A stretch of DNA of 55,853 bases from Saprospiraceae bacterium (GTDB lineage: Bacteria > Bacteroidota > Bacteroidia > Chitinophagales > Saprospiraceae), in assembly GCA_028285545.1 (NCBI GenBank), contig JANQPA010000027.1, forward strand, positions 1 through 55,853, read 5' to 3'. Under the pieces are notes generated by a model. It saw only the letters and a program-made list of their open reading frames with translations, made no database searches and was not told where the DNA came from. Shown here in pieces: positions 8,394 to 16,486 of the stretch (within the stretch, counting starts at the first letter, position 1; the number at the start of each line of letters is the position of its first letter). The position numbers and the translations under genes are program-made.

Positions 8394-8942
8394 TTATTTG
8401 ATAGTATTCTTCTTTGCTTTTGACTTTAGAAATAATGATAGCATAAGTGTAAAGGCCATCCCTGTAATAAGATTTCCAATAAAGGAAAATTTTGCTTGTG
8501 TCCAAGTACTATAATAAAGAGTTTGCTCTTTAATTTTTTCTGTAATTTCTTCTTGACTAAAAATAGTTTTATCGAGTTTCTCTATAAGTATTTGTTGAAG
8601 TTCCGGCATATAACCGGGATATATTAATTCATAAAATATTATTGTGAAAATTACCGAAAATATAGCTGTAGATATACTACATAAAAAGCCTGTTAATAAG
8701 GCTTGCTTAAAGGTTAGTGAATTTCCATTTAATTTTTTGAATTTACTGAGGCAGATGAACAACCCAACCAACAATAATATATATAATGAAATGAAAAGGA
8801 GTGTTCCTCCATACATTAGCAAGTCATTCTCAACGGCTTTTGGTCCTACTAAATTAAAACATAGTAAAATTAGCATAATAATACTTCCTGCCAGTGCAAT
8901 ACAAAGTCCTGTTAATAAAGGGATAAAATGTCTTCGATCCAT
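8394..8942 (-). CDS. DUF4199-family membrane protein
   Basis: 182 residues with four predicted transmembrane segments (about 8-30, 42-65, 82-108 and 152-172). A lumenal helix-rich loop between segments three and four contains LIYPGYMPELQQ and a glutamate-rich stretch. This arrangement matches DUF4199, a family common in Bacteroidota, usually encoded alone or beside glycosyltransferases, with no known activity. It is followed after 23 bases by the DUF1801 gene on the same strand and preceded by a LuxR-type regulator 104 bases upstream. Confidence 0.75.
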   Translation of the reverse strand: MDRRHFIPLLTGLCIALAGSIIMLILLCFNLVGPKAVENDLLMYGGTLLFISLYILLLVGLFICLSKFKKLNGNSLTFKQALLTGFLCSISTAIFSVIFTIIFYELIYPGYMPELQQILIEKLDKTIFSQEEITEKIKEQTLYYSTWTQAKFSFIGNLITGMAFTLMLSLFLKSKAKKNTIK

Positions 8943-9046
8943 ATTCTAGTGATTTTGCCTATCCCGTACAAATCTTTCACTTTTCTATGATCTATTTATA
9001 AAAAAGGGGGGTGCAAAAAAGGGTGGATTTATTAAATCAGCCTATT

Positions 9047-9472
9047 TTATTGAGAAGAATAGCGAAAAAGACTTATCAGTTCTTTTCGATTTTTTACCTC
9101 AATTTTCTTATATATATTATTGATATGGGATTTAATAGTTGACAGTTCTACGTAAAGCTGATCGGCAATTTCCTTATTCTTTTTGCCTGCCACTATTAAC
9201 TGAATAATCTCTTTTTCTCTTGAGGTAAATTCAAAATCATTTAAACTTTTCCTTTCTATTGTCGGATTTGACCGGCCTAAAACAATTCCAAAAGAAAAAA
9301 TCAGAACTATAAACGGGATTAATAGCAAAGAGTTAAGATAGTTGATTTGAACGATCCCGTAATAGGCAGAAAAATAAAACACATTAAAGGCCAATACAGA
9401 TACTACAACTAAAATGCATACTCCTAACAATAAAGTTTTAAGGGAAATGTTTTTCAAGAAATTCATCATCAA
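9047..9472 (-). CDS. Membrane-anchored LuxR-type transcriptional regulator
   Basis: 141 residues. Two hydrophobic helices (about 10-33 and 43-66) precede a LuxR/GerE helix-turn-helix: FTSREKEIIQLIVAGKKNKEIADQLYVELSTIKSHINNIYKKIEVKNRKEL (about 82-132). There is no receiver or ligand-binding domain between membrane and HTH, so the DNA-binding domain would be held at the inner face of the membrane. Of three closely spaced starts (MMM), the first is given. Bacteroidota have many such short TM-HTH proteins, often near small membrane protein genes; here DUF4199 lies just downstream. Confidence 0.85.
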   Translation of the reverse strand: MMMNFLKNISLKTLLLGVCILVVVSVLAFNVFYFSAYYGIVQINYLNSLLLIPFIVLIFSFGIVLGRSNPTIERKSLNDFEFTSREKEIIQLIVAGKKNKEIADQLYVELSTIKSHINNIYKKIEVKNRKELISLFRYSSQ

Positions 9473-9519
9473 TAATTAACCATAAAAAATAAATTTAAAA
9501 TAAAATTATCATTTTGATA

Positions 9520-9795
9520 TTAATCAATTAATAACTCCTTAAACTCGGCTACTAAATCGTAATAAACTCCCCAACCAAAATTGTAAGTTTTATCTATTAA
9601 GTCTTGGCAATAAAATCTAAAATAAGGTTCTAACTTTTCAGATTTAAATTCAGTTAAAACCTTACCCGAGTTATCACTTAATTCAAGTTCGTAATACTTT
9701 TTTACGGAATTAAATTTATCATATAGTTTCCTGATCTCTTGAATCAATTCTTTTTCTGATAATGAGTTTAAATATTTATTCAACTCTTTTTTCAT
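9520..9795 (-). CDS. Small hypothetical protein, DUF6155-like N-terminus
   Basis: 91 residues, charged and predicted largely helical. The opening (MKKELNKYLNSLSEKELIQEIRKLYDKFNSVKKYYEL) resembles the start of DUF6155 proteins (K-x-L-x-x-Y-L-x-x-L followed by L-Y-x-x-F-x-x-V-K-x-Y-Y), but those are much longer and here the central part is missing. It may be a naturally short member or a decayed copy. It is first in a minus-strand run with the LuxR-type gene 47 bases downstream. Very AT-rich, like its neighbours. Function unknown. Confidence 0.6.
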   Translation of the reverse strand: MKKELNKYLNSLSEKELIQEIRKLYDKFNSVKKYYELELSDNSGKVLTEFKSEKLEPYFRFYCQDLIDKTYNFGWGVYYDLVAEFKELLID

Positions 9796-10043
9796 ATGTA
9801 AAATTTAAGGTATCTGATATTACAAACAGTCCTATAATAAATAAAGCACCAAAAACACTCCCAAAGTGCCCTTGATGCCTTAAAGTATTTTGAATGAAGA
9901 TTCTTAGCAAAGAAAACCTTTCAAAAATCTATTCATCTCTATCTATACTCTATACATTTCTACTTGTTTCTGAATATCACTCAGACTTCGTAAGCCCATA
10001 TTTCTTTTACATCAGGCAGAAATTTTTACACCAAACAAAACGA

Positions 10044-12482
10044 TCAATTATAAAACTTCCAATGGAAGTCGACAGATTTAGGATAGCCTGCATCTACCTT
10101 GAAGGTTGACCATTTCATCCGATAATATTTCCCTGCTGCAAAAAAGTAGATCAAATCCGGATTGCTGGGATGATTTACTGCTGCATCAATCCTTAAAGGA
10201 ATTCCTTTGAATTGATTCACTGCTGGTTTGGGATAACCCGCATCAACTGCGAATTTATTATCCCAATTAACACGATAATAGTTACTTCCTGAAAAGAAAT
10301 AGATGTATTTATCGTCCTTTGGATTAACAAGCGCTGCATCAATTTTATTAGGAGCCCCTTTGAAGGTACTCGCAATAAATTTAGGATAGCCAGAATCGAC
10401 TTTGCCCTGACTAATTCGATAGCGATAATATTGAGACCCTGAAAAAAAGTAGATAATATCTTTATTTCTAGGATGATTTAAGGTTGCATCGATATCCGAG
10501 GGAACTCCTGGAAACCGAGAGCTTATGGCTGTTGCAGGTCCGCTAGCCTTTCCACTTACCCAATGTACCTTGCTTACTTTATTTCCTTGAAAATGGTAGA
10601 CATATTCTTCATTCAATAATACACTGGCCGTTATTCCGGAACCATTAGAAGATGTATTACTGGCAATACATTTTGGTCTGGAAGCGGAAGAGGTAGTTAG
10701 AGGGTTTTGATAGGTACGTACTCTCCAAAGTTTATTTCCCTGGATGACATACAAACGGTCATTAGTCGCAACGATCTTTTCAGCTAGTAACCAATCACCA
10801 ACTGTGCCTTGGTCATTACGCATTTCAAGGCTAACATTATTGCTAAGGTTATGGCGCCACAATTTCCCTCCATGTAATAAGTATAGATAATTGCCAAGAG
10901 CAGCCATCGACGGAGTTCCATTCCAGCCGCTTCCCAGGCTGGTTGACTTCCCGTTGGCATCCACTTTATAAAGTGTTCCTTTATGAATGGCATAGATATG
11001 ATTACCAGCAGTTGTCAGGCATTCTGTACCTCCCCAGCCACTTCCAAGATCTTGAGATTCCTCCCCTACTCTTTTCTTCCACAATTTCCCCCCCTGAACA
11101 GCATATAAGTGGCCATTTAATGAAGTCAATGCTTCGGTACCTGTCCAGCCGCCACCCATATCGTTTGACCCTGCCTGGTTCCTACCACTTTGCCACATAT
11201 GGGCATCTGGAAATCCCTGAACAGAGTACAAATAACCATCCATAGAACACATAGCGGCGGTAAATTCCCAACCAGTACTTATGCTTTTTGAAGATACTGT
11301 GGGCGTGGTTTTCCATAGCTGACCACCATGCACTGTAAATACATCATCCCCGTAGGCCGTCATAGCGGCAGCTCCTCCCCAACCTGTTTCTCCTATTTGT
11401 TCATAAGTGAGATAGGGATTTTGTCCAATATTGAGTGCCATTAGGAGTTTAATAAAATAAGGGTGATGATTATAAAAATCTACTGCAATTACATTCATTC
11501 CTTTTCGCGTATCTGGCATATGGTGCCAGGCTGAGATCATTTCCAAGACCTTTGGCAATAGCAAGTCCTTGGTGGTGCCAAAAACATTAAGAGACCATGC
11601 TACAAGATGGGTAATCGTCAAAGCATCGGAGGTTGCTGACTTAAGTTTTGCAGGTAATTTAGCTTTCATCTGTCCAATTTTTTCCTCGACAGTAGAGAAA
11701 AGCATAGTAGGATTAGTGAAGTTTTTCAACAGGTCACTCTCCTTTTTATACAAAAACTCCTTATCGGCATAAATAAATGTGGAATTTGACCAGTACTTTC
11801 CAGGCCATTCAATATATACCCGCTTATTGCTGCGCTTTAAGCTACCAACCTTGAGGTCAGAACAAGGAGAGATTATCATTCCTCCAAATGTGTCATCGAG
11901 TAGTTTCGCCAATAATTTTTTCTGGGCGTCAGTCATCTTATCTTCTCCGTTAGAACACTGAAACTCCAGGTTTTGACATAGCTGTGAACTCCCTGTTCGG
12001 ACATGTAGAATAACAATTTCTTCTGGATGCCTTTGCAAAAACAACTTTATGTCATTTAATTGGGGAACTAACTGCTGATTGGGAGCTGAAGAACCTCCAT
12101 GATGGAGATAAAAGGTATTTGCTGCAAATAGTCCAGTCTCTTTACGCAAGTTAGCATTCTCTGTGACATAGGAAATCCGCAAATCAAAATATCGGATTCC
12201 CCCTTCTAGTTGAGCTTTGAAGCTTTGATCTTGTGTACGTACTGGAGTAGTTAAAAGAGGAGAAAAAGAACCAGAATCATGTGTTCCGGGAATAATGATA
12301 TCTGTTAATTGTTTATTGTCAATAAAACTACGGAGATCTCCCATCCAGTTATCAGGTTTCCAGTGTTGACCATTGACTATTGCAGGAAAACATAAGAACA
12401 AAAAAGTAAATAAAAGTCCTGGCAAAAACAAGGTGAAAAAAGCCTTTGAATAGATCATACTTTTAATTTGAAAATTTTTCAT
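10044..12482 (-). CDS. Secreted PI-PLC-like phosphodiesterase with propeller and hemopexin-like repeats
   Basis: 812 residues. An N-terminal hydrophobic signal (about 13-37) precedes a PLC-like X domain (about 45-370): IPGTHDSGSF with general-acid/base H68, GIRYFDLRISY at 95-105, and FYLHHGG with the second histidine pair at 127-128, as in bacterial phosphatidylinositol-specific phospholipase C. Residues about 375-600 form short repeats of the type GxxWxxTxxxxxxxGxLYxxxGGKLWK, likely a beta-propeller. Residues about 625-812 hold at least three hemopexin-like repeats (IDATLNHPRNKDIIYFF, FSGSxYYRY, DSGYPK). Expected reaction: cleavage of a phosphodiester in a phosphoinositide or related headgroup outside the cytoplasm. 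No T9SS sorting domain is seen. The combination of modules is unusual. An alternative start lies at 12458. Confidence 0.85.
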   Translation of the reverse strand: MKNFQIKSMIYSKAFFTLFLPGLLFTFLFLCFPAIVNGQHWKPDNWMGDLRSFIDNKQLTDIIIPGTHDSGSFSPLLTTPVRTQDQSFKAQLEGGIRYFDLRISYVTENANLRKETGLFAANTFYLHHGGSSAPNQQLVPQLNDIKLFLQRHPEEIVILHVRTGSSQLCQNLEFQCSNGEDKMTDAQKKLLAKLLDDTFGGMIISPCSDLKVGSLKRSNKRVYIEWPGKYWSNSTFIYADKEFLYKKESDLLKNFTNPTMLFSTVEEKIGQMKAKLPAKLKSATSDALTITHLVAWSLNVFGTTKDLLLPKVLEMISAWHHMPDTRKGMNVIAVDFYNHHPYFIKLLMALNIGQNPYLTYEQIGETGWGGAAAMTAYGDDVFTVHGGQLWKTTPTVSSKSISTGWEFTAAMCSMDGYLYSVQGFPDAHMWQSGRNQAGSNDMGGGWTGTEALTSLNGHLYAVQGGKLWKKRVGEESQDLGSGWGGTECLTTAGNHIYAIHKGTLYKVDANGKSTSLGSGWNGTPSMAALGNYLYLLHGGKLWRHNLSNNVSLEMRNDQGTVGDWLLAEKIVATNDRLYVIQGNKLWRVRTYQNPLTTSSASRPKCIASNTSSNGSGITASVLLNEEYVYHFQGNKVSKVHWVSGKASGPATAISSRFPGVPSDIDATLNHPRNKDIIYFFSGSQYYRYRISQGKVDSGYPKFIASTFKGAPNKIDAALVNPKDDKYIYFFSGSNYYRVNWDNKFAVDAGYPKPAVNQFKGIPLRIDAAVNHPSNPDLIYFFAAGKYYRMKWSTFKVDAGYPKSVDFHWKFYN

Positions 12483-12604
12483 GCTGCAGAATTTAGATGG
12501 TTTCTTAATGGTTACTTACATCAGCAAGATCAACCAGTAATGCTATTTTCTGCTGTTCTTATTTTTCAAATGAGAGAAACTATTTTTCAGAAGAGTAAAA
12601 ATGA

Positions 12605-12642
12605 TAGGTCTTATTTTTCAAGTGCATGAAAAATAAGACCTA
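12605..12642. terminator. Hairpin with perfect 16-bp arms between hybrid kinase and PLC genes
   Basis: Arms 12605-12620 and 12627-12642 (taggtcttatttttca and its complement) around agtgca. It lies 65 bases beyond the stop of the minus-strand kinase gene and before the PLC start at 12482. The arm word cttatttttcaa also occurs as a direct copy near 12558, so a regulatory site is an alternative to a terminator. Confidence 0.55.
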
Positions 12643-12706
12643 ATAAACTGAAGATTAACATTTAATACAGTATTAAACTTTTCTTCAATTCTAGGAAAGG
12701 AAAGCT

Positions 12707-15700
12707 CTATTTTCTTTTTCTATATTCACTGGGAGGCATCCCAAAGGCCTGATGAAAGGTCTTTGAGAAGTAATTTGGATCCGTAAAGCCGACCTCGTAG
12801 GCTACTTCTGCGATGGTTTTTTGTTCATCCTCTAACAATTCTTTGCCTTTTTGCAGACGAATCATTCGGACAAACTGTGAAGGGGTTTGCCCGGTTAGGG
12901 CTTTTAATTTTCGGTACACTTGGATTTGACTCATGGCCATGCCCGAAGCTAATTCAGGTATAGTAAAATCAGCATTATTGAGTTTAGGAATTATTTTCTC
13001 TCGTAATTGTGTGAGGAAATCATTTTCAGGATCTGGCTGTCCATTATCCTTTTTTAATTTTGCCACAGCTCCAGAAGTATACAAAGATTGAAGAGAGCGG
13101 CGTAACTCAATGAGTTTTTCAACTCTTACCAACAATTCCGTTTTATCGAAGGGTTTAAGCAAATACGCATCTGCTCCATATTTAAGTCCTTTAACTTTGT
13201 CTTCTTGCGTAGCCTTGGCTGTCAATAAAATTATGGGGATATGGCTCGTGCGAATATTGGCCTTCAATGTTTCACAAAGTTCAAGTCCATCTTTCACTGG
13301 CATCATAATATCGCTTATAATAAGGTCGGGAATCGTTTCCAATGACCGATCTATTCCCTCCTCTCCATTATGGGCTATCAGAATTTCATAATGAGGGCTC
13401 AAAATAGACTGCATATAAACAACGAGATCTGGATTGTCTTCTGTGATTAATACCAGTGGTCGGTCAAAACTATCCCACAAAGACCTTGTCATTAGTGAAG
13501 CCTGTTTTTGATTATTTTCAGTACTTAAGTTCGCAGGCATTACTGGCTTTTCTAAAGTGGCTTCCTTGCTAATGGGCAAAAAACACTCGATGGTGGTCCC
13601 TTTACCAACCTCACTCTTAGCTTCAATTTTTCCACCGAGCAAATGGGTCAGTTCTTTGGTGTAGGCCAAACCAATACCTGTCCCTTCTGCATAATTAACG
13701 CCCCCTTCACCTTCCACCTGATAAAAACGATCAAAAATATAAGGCATTTGTTCTTCAGATATCCCTTTTCCTGTATCCTGCACCTTTATTTTCAGGTATT
13801 CCCCTTCTTCTTTTAAATGTAGTATCACCTTTCCTCTTTCTGGCGTAAATTTCAGAGCATTAGAAAGCAGATTATAAACGATGTACTGCAGCTTTTCCTC
13901 ATCAAAATCCATTAAGATTTGATCCTCTTCCGTATAAAAGGTAAGTCGGAGGTTCTTTTCTTCTGCCATTGAAAAAAAAGACTCTGTCAAATAACGGATA
14001 AAAGCGACTACATCGGATTGGACCATCTTTAATGGAAGGCTTCCTTTTTCAAGTTTGGACAGGTCCAGAAGCTGATTAATCAATTGGAGTAAATTTTGAC
14101 TGTTGCGGAGGATCAGTTTTTTTTCTTGTTCATTATCTTTGATATTGCCTGCCATTCCCATGATAACAGTTAGCGGCGTTCGAAATTCATGGGTGATGTT
14201 GGTGTAAAAACGGTTTTTTAAATCGTTCAGCTCATTTAGCTGGGCTTGTTTGTTGCGCTCTTCCAGAAGACTTAATTCCTGTTCGCGCAATTGCAGGCGT
14301 TGTTCGTTGGCGCGAGCTTCCTCTTCCATTGATTTTTTCTGAGCAGCCAATAAATTGGCCTGGACTTCATTATGTTCCCTTTCCAGTTTACTCTGTTTAA
14401 ATCCAATAGCCAAGCCAAATAGCACTAAGGCCAGAATCATACTGGCATAGTTCAAGACAATTAGTCCATTGACCAGATCAATGGGTTCCCGCTCAAAAGA
14501 TAAAATTAAGTAATTCAGGCATATGAGACATGCTAATACCGTCAGAGGAATGAAGGCAATTAAAAAGAAGCGGGCCGGCTTAAAACCCTTTCGAATAATC
14601 CTGATGGCCATTATCGCTACAAAAAGAAAACCAAACGCCAGGAGAGCAAAACAGATATTTGTGCTTGGCAGATAAAAAAAACCAAACCAGAAATAAGGGT
14701 CATAAGGAAAAATTTCCGGAGCCAGGTAGTAAATTCCCCCTGTAATAAATACCAAAAAAGGAAGAAAAGCTAAAACCCAGGCTACTTTAATTGCTTTTGG
14801 AGCATAGGTCTTAAACTCTAGGTAATGCACACTAAATCCTAACAAACCCCATAAAGTGATACTAGTTGACAGCAACCAACTAATGGCCATATCAAACCAA
14901 TTGGTAATAATGGGAGTTAGATCATTGATGATACTATAGGATCCCATAGGAGAAGGTGCGACTACGGATACTAGAAACCCAAACCACATTAAAGAATGAA
15001 AAGCATGCTCTTTTTTTCGAGACATAAAAAACCAAAACAAGTAAAATAGACATGCAAAAGATAAAGTGGATATCATGACGGCCGCATACAATTTATACTT
15101 TTCTTCCATTGTCCTCAGATAGTCCTCGTCAATTTGCCAAAGGAATTCAGAAAAGGGCATCCTATCGTGGGCATCAAAATCGATGACCCTTACAAAGATC
15201 TCTTTACTTTCCTGTGCTCCTAATTTAACATGAAAAAAATTCCTCCAGTCGGGTATGGGCTTTTCCAAAATTGGCCTCAAATATCCTGAATAAAATGTCT
15301 CTAAACGACCGGTCGAGTCTCGTGTGATAATCATCGCATCATTCCATCCTATGCCTAAGATACCCACTGACAGGGAAAAGGTATGTTCAAGGGTATCGGG
15401 ATTCCGCACCTGGGTATATTGCCAGAAGGGTTTCAGCATGTATTCATGACTTTCCATTTGGTCAACAAAGTGGAATCCGCCCTGGTCAAACACACCTAAT
15501 ACTTCCTGGATAGAAAGGGAGGTATCGGGATCTGGTAAAACCTGATTGCCATACTCCAGTTCAATAAATCGGTATTGCATCAGTGAGGGTGCGATAATCT
15601 GGCCTGGTATTTGCAGATCAAATACAGGCTGACGGATGATGCCCATATATTCAGTGACATTATTAGCCTTCATACCAAAAGGATTGCTGCCCCCATCTTT

Positions 15701-16066
15701 TGGCTTTACCTGAGCCCACCATTTATTAGAAGCCATCGTTGCAGAATCCAGATCATAAAATTCAGTGGGAATAAGGGTAAAACTCCAGATGTTATTCCCT
15801 TCATGTTTCATCAATGAATGAACAGAAGCGTTTTCCCAGAGCCCTTGTAGGCTATCTCCGGCGTATTTAGGATGAATAGACCAAAAGTAGAGCGAATCCT
15901 GGCCGATCATGCTTTTTCCCTTTATGCATTTATTCAGATCAAAAAAGATGGTAACTGTAGAATCTACCCTAAAATCAGCAGGTTCGGTCCATAGTTTTTG
16001 GGCCTTATTCTGGATGCTAAAGAATAGGATGAAAAAATAAATCAAATATATGCGTAGCTTCATCAC
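12707..16066 (-). CDS. Hybrid two-component regulator (7TM sensor, kinase, receiver, AraC output)
   Basis: 1119 residues. Signal peptide (1-22), a periplasmic beta-rich sensor (about 25-320), seven predicted transmembrane helices (about 325-555, a 7TMR-DISM-like arrangement), a coiled coil (about 560-615), HisKA with phospho-acceptor H626 in FYTNITHEFRTPL, HATPase_c (NLLSNALKFTPE and later GTGIGLAYTKEL), a receiver domain with the phospho-acceptor aspartate in DLIISDIMMP and the lysine of LLKPFD, and a C-terminal AraC HTH ending VGFTDPNYFSKTFHQAFGMPPSEYRK. All phosphorelay modules are in one chain, as in Bacteroidota hybrid systems that sense carbohydrates or surface cues. Targets are probably nearby: the PLC-hemopexin gene downstream on the same strand is a candidate. 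Confidence 0.92.
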   Translation of the reverse strand: MMKLRIYLIYFFILFFSIQNKAQKLWTEPADFRVDSTVTIFFDLNKCIKGKSMIGQDSLYFWSIHPKYAGDSLQGLWENASVHSLMKHEGNNIWSFTLIPTEFYDLDSATMASNKWWAQVKPKDGGSNPFGMKANNVTEYMGIIRQPVFDLQIPGQIIAPSLMQYRFIELEYGNQVLPDPDTSLSIQEVLGVFDQGGFHFVDQMESHEYMLKPFWQYTQVRNPDTLEHTFSLSVGILGIGWNDAMIITRDSTGRLETFYSGYLRPILEKPIPDWRNFFHVKLGAQESKEIFVRVIDFDAHDRMPFSEFLWQIDEDYLRTMEEKYKLYAAVMISTLSFACLFYLFWFFMSRKKEHAFHSLMWFGFLVSVVAPSPMGSYSIINDLTPIITNWFDMAISWLLSTSITLWGLLGFSVHYLEFKTYAPKAIKVAWVLAFLPFLVFITGGIYYLAPEIFPYDPYFWFGFFYLPSTNICFALLAFGFLFVAIMAIRIIRKGFKPARFFLIAFIPLTVLACLICLNYLILSFEREPIDLVNGLIVLNYASMILALVLFGLAIGFKQSKLEREHNEVQANLLAAQKKSMEEEARANEQRLQLREQELSLLEERNKQAQLNELNDLKNRFYTNITHEFRTPLTVIMGMAGNIKDNEQEKKLILRNSQNLLQLINQLLDLSKLEKGSLPLKMVQSDVVAFIRYLTESFFSMAEEKNLRLTFYTEEDQILMDFDEEKLQYIVYNLLSNALKFTPERGKVILHLKEEGEYLKIKVQDTGKGISEEQMPYIFDRFYQVEGEGGVNYAEGTGIGLAYTKELTHLLGGKIEAKSEVGKGTTIECFLPISKEATLEKPVMPANLSTENNQKQASLMTRSLWDSFDRPLVLITEDNPDLVVYMQSILSPHYEILIAHNGEEGIDRSLETIPDLIISDIMMPVKDGLELCETLKANIRTSHIPIILLTAKATQEDKVKGLKYGADAYLLKPFDKTELLVRVEKLIELRRSLQSLYTSGAVAKLKKDNGQPDPENDFLTQLREKIIPKLNNADFTIPELASGMAMSQIQVYRKLKALTGQTPSQFVRMIRLQKGKELLEDEQKTIAEVAYEVGFTDPNYFSKTFHQAFGMPPSEYRKRK

Positions 16067-16110
16067 ATCTTCATACTTGGCTTGATAATAAATCTAAGCA
16101 GGTACTCATT

Positions 16111-16118
16111 CAAAATTA
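16111..16118 (-). promoter_or_regulatory. Candidate Bacteroidota -7 element (TAATTTTG)
   Basis: On the minus strand this reads TAATTTTG, matching TAnnTTTG, 45 bases upstream of the hybrid kinase ATG at 16066. No clear TTG -33 element was found at the expected distance, so this is tentative. Confidence 0.35.
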
Positions 16119-16382
16119 AATATAAATCTACTGCGGCCCTGTTAATATTACTTTGAAATATTTTTGAATAAGTCCTTAACTGAATTTAGGTAAAAAATGG
16201 CATTTATTCCTTTTCACCTTTGAACCTTCTTCTTCATTCCTAACGATTGATCTAAATTTTCCAGATTAATTTAAAATTGAAGGTATCAAAGTGGCCCCTT
16301 CATAAATTCCCTAAGCACCAAATAAAAAGGCACCAATCAAATCCCAAAATTCGATTGATGCCTACCTAAGTAGATTGTAACA

Positions 16383-16442
16383 ATAATTAATTTACAAATG
16401 GTTTGCCGGCCACGGCCAGCAAACCATTTGTAAATTAATTAT
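16383..16442. terminator. Long palindrome downstream of the ribonucleotide reductase gene
   Basis: 29-base arms (16383-16411 and 16414-16442) with one wobble and a two-base centre. The outer part is A/T (attaatttacaaatgg) and the inner part GC-rich. It starts 45 bases after the reductase stop at 16487. There is no U-tract, but the same design occurs at most gene ends in this window. Confidence 0.6.
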
Positions 16443-16486
16443 GTGATCCTAAATCCTGTAGATCAGAAAAAAGGAATATTTGCGCA

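Larger units (their letters stand above)
16067..16486. other. Intergenic region with two hairpins and a candidate promoter
   Basis: 420 bases between two minus-strand genes. It contains a long palindrome (16383-16442), a second imperfect stem whose arms aggcaccaatcaaat and attcgattgatgcct lie within 16330-16365, and a -7-like element for the kinase gene at 16111-16118. No coding sequence was seen. Confidence 0.55.

Noticed and set aside
9894-10109. 71-codon plus-strand frame
   Set aside because: It overlaps the 3' end of the PLC-hemopexin gene and has no recognisable motif or start context.
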